In this document: in pieces, positions 5,887 through 8,186 of the stretch
Layout: each line of letters opens with the position of its first letter
Numbering within the stretch: position 1 is the first letter of the stretch
The notes under the pieces: generated by a model
What the model was told of the DNA's origin: nothing
Database searches by the model: none
The model's input: only the letters and a program-made list of their open reading frames with translations
Translations under genes and position numbers: made by a program
Assembly: GCA_903923345.1 (NCBI GenBank)
Contig: CAIXXI010000373.1
Coordinates: forward strand, 1 to 8,186
DNA: 8,186 nt
Direction: 5' to 3'
From: an uncultured Burkholderiales bacterium
Lineage (GTDB): Bacteria; Pseudomonadota; Gammaproteobacteria; Burkholderiales; Burkholderiaceae_E

Positions 5887-7752
5887 GTGAGCATTGCCGA
5901 GTCCATTCGCCAACGGCTGACGCCTCCCCCAGGCTGGGAGCGTCCGTCTGACACACTGTACGCATTGGGCGAGCAACCGCCCGCCGGCGACTGGGCAATC
6001 CTGGTTGCTCAATATGCGCTGACCAGTGCGGCAACCCTCGCCTATGTTCTGGCGATGGCGCACACCCTGAATCTGAGCAGCCCTCAGACCCTCTCTGTCA
6101 TCTCCTCAACCCTGATCGCCATGTGCATCGGGACCACGCTACAGGCCTGGGGTGGACGCACCGGCAGTGGCCTGCCCTTGTTCTCACACCCCAACCCGTT
6201 CTTTCTGACGACCTGCATCGCAGCCGCTTCGGTGTATGGGCCCGGCGCGATCGGTGGCGTCTCGATCCTTTCTGCAGTCATCTCGCTCACCACAGGGTGG
6301 ATGCTGGTTCGCTTCAGAGCACTCTTTCCGCCACCCGTCGTGGGCGCAATCATCTTCATGGGCGGTGTCTCGCTCATCCTGCCTGCCGTCAGCCATTCGC
6401 TCTCTGAAATTCATTCATTTTCAGACTCGGTCTCGGGGGCCATGGCGCCTCAAGCGGCGAAGCATCACGCCACTGCAGATGATCTGCTCCCGAATGGAAT
6501 CGACCCGATCAGTGCATCGATCTCCCTGATTTCACTCGTGTGCATGGTCAGCTTCCCGATTTGGGGCGGTCCTCGGTTGAGGCTGGTCGGTTTGCTGGCC
6601 GGCATCATTGCAGGCACCGGCATCGCATGGCTGACTGACTCGCTCGCCAAGGTTTCGGGACTCGACACTCAATCCTTCTTCGCGATCCCGTCGATCACCC
6701 CGCCAACCCTGCCACTGGCGCCCGACATTCTGCTTGCGATCATTCTCGTGTCTACGCTGAGCGATCTCGACAGCATGGGATGTGCCTTTTCGGTTCAGAA
6801 ATTGTCGATCCTGAACTGGAAGCGTCCCGATATGGTGTCGGCCGGAACAACGATTCGGGCCAACGGGATCTGCGACACGGTCGGTGGATTGATCGGCAGC
6901 TTTCCAACCGGCATTTCATCAGCGTGCCTGGCCATCACCCATGCGACCCGCTCAACCTCGAGGTATATCGGCCTTGCGGTGGCGGCGGTTTTGCTTTGTC
7001 TGCCTTTCGTGCCTGGGTTGACTTCGCAACTGCTGCGCATTCCCAGTCCCGTCATGGGCGCTGTTCAGGTCTATGCAGCCGTGATTCTGATGGTCACTGG
7101 CATCGAGCAGATCGCCTCACGCGTGCTCGACTACCGACGCATTTTTGTCGTTGGCTTGTCGATTCTGATCGGCATTGCAGTCATGACCATGCCAACGCTC
7201 ACCGCCAACCTGCCCGAGTCAATGGCCGGCTTTTCGGCAAACGGATTCGTTGCGACCGGACTCAGCGCAATTTTTCTGAACCTGATTTTTCGAATCGGCA
7301 TCAAACGGACATTCGGCCAGACACTCGATGGCTCGCCCGAGACAGTGCGACAGACCGTGCTCGACTTCATCGAAATTCAGGCCTCGATCTGGAACGTGCG
7401 GCGCGATGTGCTGCGACGCGCAAGCTCTGCAGCGCTGGAGGCCATCGAATTGATCCAAGCCACCGGGCGCGGGACGCCTCTTGAAATTCATGTATCAAAC
7501 GACGACGAGCAGTTCTGCATCAGGCTGATCCATGCCGGTGCGCCCATGAGCCTGCACGGCAAAAGGTTCAATGTTCAGTCGGCGATTGAAGACGAGCCGA
7601 TCAAGGCGGATCTCGATGTCGATCGGGGAATGATGGAGCGGCTCTCCTTGCATCTTCTGGATGGGCTGGTCGACAGAATCAGTGCACATCGTGGGCCATC
7701 ACCAGGCAAATCCGCGGAAAGCAGCGAACTTCGAATGCTGTTCGACAACTGA
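5887..7752 (+). CDS. NCS2-type nucleobase/xanthine permease homologue with C-terminal RsbW-like domain
   Basis: Inner-membrane transporter of the NCS2 (xanthine/uracil permease) family, 621 residues against the usual 430-500. Residues about 36-470 hold many hydrophobic segments. NCS2 landmarks are FFLTTCIAAASVYGPGAIGG (105-124), the TM8-like STLSDLDSMG (289-298) and NGICDTVGGLIGSFPTGISS (326-345). The usual Gln/Glu-Asn pair of purine transporters is replaced by Pro-Thr at 340-341, so ligand class is open. After the last membrane span a soluble tail (about 475-621) resembles the RsbW/HATPase_c_2 fold: AALEAIELI, LEIHVSNDDEQFCIRLIHAG, then RGMMERLSLHLLDGLVDRIS and a final ELRMLF strand. The N-box Asn is absent, so ATP binding is doubtful. 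The start is GTG; an in-frame TAA at 5881 rules out extension, and the ribosome-binding site is weak, suggesting coupling to the crotonase 30 bp upstream. Confidence 0.88.
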   Translation: MSIAESIRQRLTPPPGWERPSDTLYALGEQPPAGDWAILVAQYALTSAATLAYVLAMAHTLNLSSPQTLSVISSTLIAMCIGTTLQAWGGRTGSGLPLFSHPNPFFLTTCIAAASVYGPGAIGGVSILSAVISLTTGWMLVRFRALFPPPVVGAIIFMGGVSLILPAVSHSLSEIHSFSDSVSGAMAPQAAKHHATADDLLPNGIDPISASISLISLVCMVSFPIWGGPRLRLVGLLAGIIAGTGIAWLTDSLAKVSGLDTQSFFAIPSITPPTLPLAPDILLAIILVSTLSDLDSMGCAFSVQKLSILNWKRPDMVSAGTTIRANGICDTVGGLIGSFPTGISSACLAITHATRSTSRYIGLAVAAVLLCLPFVPGLTSQLLRIPSPVMGAVQVYAAVILMVTGIEQIASRVLDYRRIFVVGLSILIGIAVMTMPTLTANLPESMAGFSANGFVATGLSAIFLNLIFRIGIKRTFGQTLDGSPETVRQTVLDFIEIQASIWNVRRDVLRRASSAALEAIELIQATGRGTPLEIHVSNDDEQFCIRLIHAGAPMSLHGKRFNVQSAIEDEPIKADLDVDRGMMERLSLHLLDGLVDRISAHRGPSPGKSAESSELRMLFDN

Positions 7753-7849
7753 AGCGTTTCATCCAGGCTGCGTCCGAACGGCCTTCCCGATGGGCTGAGA
7801 TAAGATCAGGGTCTACCCCAATCGCCAGCACAACCGAGGAGAAAACAGC
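7753..7849 (+). promoter_or_regulatory. Gap with strong ribosome-binding site before aldehyde dehydrogenase
   Basis: 97 bp between the permease stop and the aldehyde dehydrogenase ATG. GAGGAG at 7836-7841, eight bases before the ATG, is a strong ribosome-binding site. TAAGAT at 7801-7806 resembles a -10 box and repeats the heptamer TAAGATC found before the crotonase gene, but no -35 box is placed correctly. No terminator hairpin with a T-run is seen, so read-through from the permease gene is possible. Confidence 0.4.
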
Positions 7850-8186
7850 ATGAACAATGCACTCAAGTTTTATATCGACGGCCAATGGGTCGAACCCCAC
7901 AGCAAGCAGACGCTGCCTGTCGTCAATCCGGCGACTGAAGAGGTCATTGCCACGGTTGCAATCGGTGATGAGGAAGACGTCAATCGTGCCGTCACAGCCG
8001 CTCGCAAGGCTTTCGCAAGCTTTTCTCAGACGACTGTCGAGGAACGGGCGGCCCTGCTGGAAAAGATCATCGCGGTCTACAAGCAGCGTATTCCTGACAT
8101 CGCGGCAGCGGTTTCGCAGGAGATGGGCGCCCCCATGTCCCTGGCGACTGCGGCGCAAGCCCCGTCAGGTCTGGGTCATCTGATCC
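7850..8186 (+). CDS. NAD(P)-dependent aldehyde dehydrogenase, 3' partial
   Basis: N-terminal 112 residues of an aldehyde dehydrogenase superfamily enzyme, which would oxidise an aldehyde to an acid (or acyl-CoA) in the cytoplasm. Seen: the opening LKFYIDGQWVEP (5-16), the PVVNPATEEVIATVAIG segment (23-39), the DVNRAVTAARKAF helix (43-55), the ERAALLEKI helix and the QEMGAP turn (90-95), which lead into the cofactor domain in this family. Full-length members are 470-500 residues, so about three quarters lies beyond the window, including the catalytic Cys and Glu; subfamily and activity cannot be judged. The ATG is well supported by GAGGAG. The same strand as the crotonase and permease genes suggests a common pathway, possibly with its own promoter. 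Confidence 0.93.
   Translation, partial: MNNALKFYIDGQWVEPHSKQTLPVVNPATEEVIATVAIGDEEDVNRAVTAARKAFASFSQTTVEERAALLEKIIAVYKQRIPDIAAAVSQEMGAPMSLATAAQAPSGLGHLI

Noticed and set aside
7791..7849. GGCTGAGATAAGATCAGGG resembles the CUGAGA element of a TPP riboswitch.
   Set aside because: The second conserved half (the CCTGAT...TAATACCAGCG-type block) and a closing stem are absent, and the space before the ATG is too short for the full fold.

Overview
The window is moderately high-GC, densely coded DNA. It looks like a betaproteobacterium of the order Burkholderiales (Comamonadaceae-like), judged from codon choice, gene families and short intergenic gaps. No RNA gene, insertion sequence, phage gene or CRISPR array is visible. 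The setting resembles a catabolic island: uptake proteins, acyl-CoA chemistry and redox enzymes in small divergent and convergent units.

Layout, left to right. Positions 2-1483 (+) hold the end of an ABC-transporter periplasmic solute-binding protein of the peptide/opine/nickel family 5. It is cut by the window edge inside its signal peptide. Facing it is a two-gene minus-strand unit: a small cupin (2823-3230) followed 42 bp later by a class C beta-lactamase-fold serine hydrolase/esterase (1575-2780). Divergent from the cupin, across a 180-bp regulatory gap, is a DUF2889 protein (3411-4034, +). Just behind it lies a 47-codon open frame that begins like a gamma-glutamylcyclotransferase/AIG2 protein and then stops (4038-4181), probably a remnant. 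It overlaps a hairpin plus T-run that would end the convergent FMN nitroreductase gene (4199-4873, -).

Divergent from the nitroreductase is a plus-strand run: a crotonase closely resembling delta3,5-delta2,4-dienoyl-CoA isomerase (4990-5856), 30 bp later an NCS2-type permease (5887-7752), and 97 bp further an aldehyde dehydrogenase cut by the right edge (7850 onward).

How they may work together (inference): an uptake system (the permease, perhaps also the ABC system), a hydrolase, a nitroreductase/ene-reductase-like flavoprotein, a dienoyl-CoA isomerase-like enzyme and an aldehyde dehydrogenase would suit breakdown of an unsaturated, cyclic or aromatic carbon source through CoA thioesters. 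The substrate cannot be read from the sequence. The most unusual item is the permease. After its membrane part it carries a cytosolic tail of about 145 residues that reads like a degenerate RsbW-type (GHKL/HATPase_c_2) domain, and its substrate-binding motif differs from the purine and uracil transporters.
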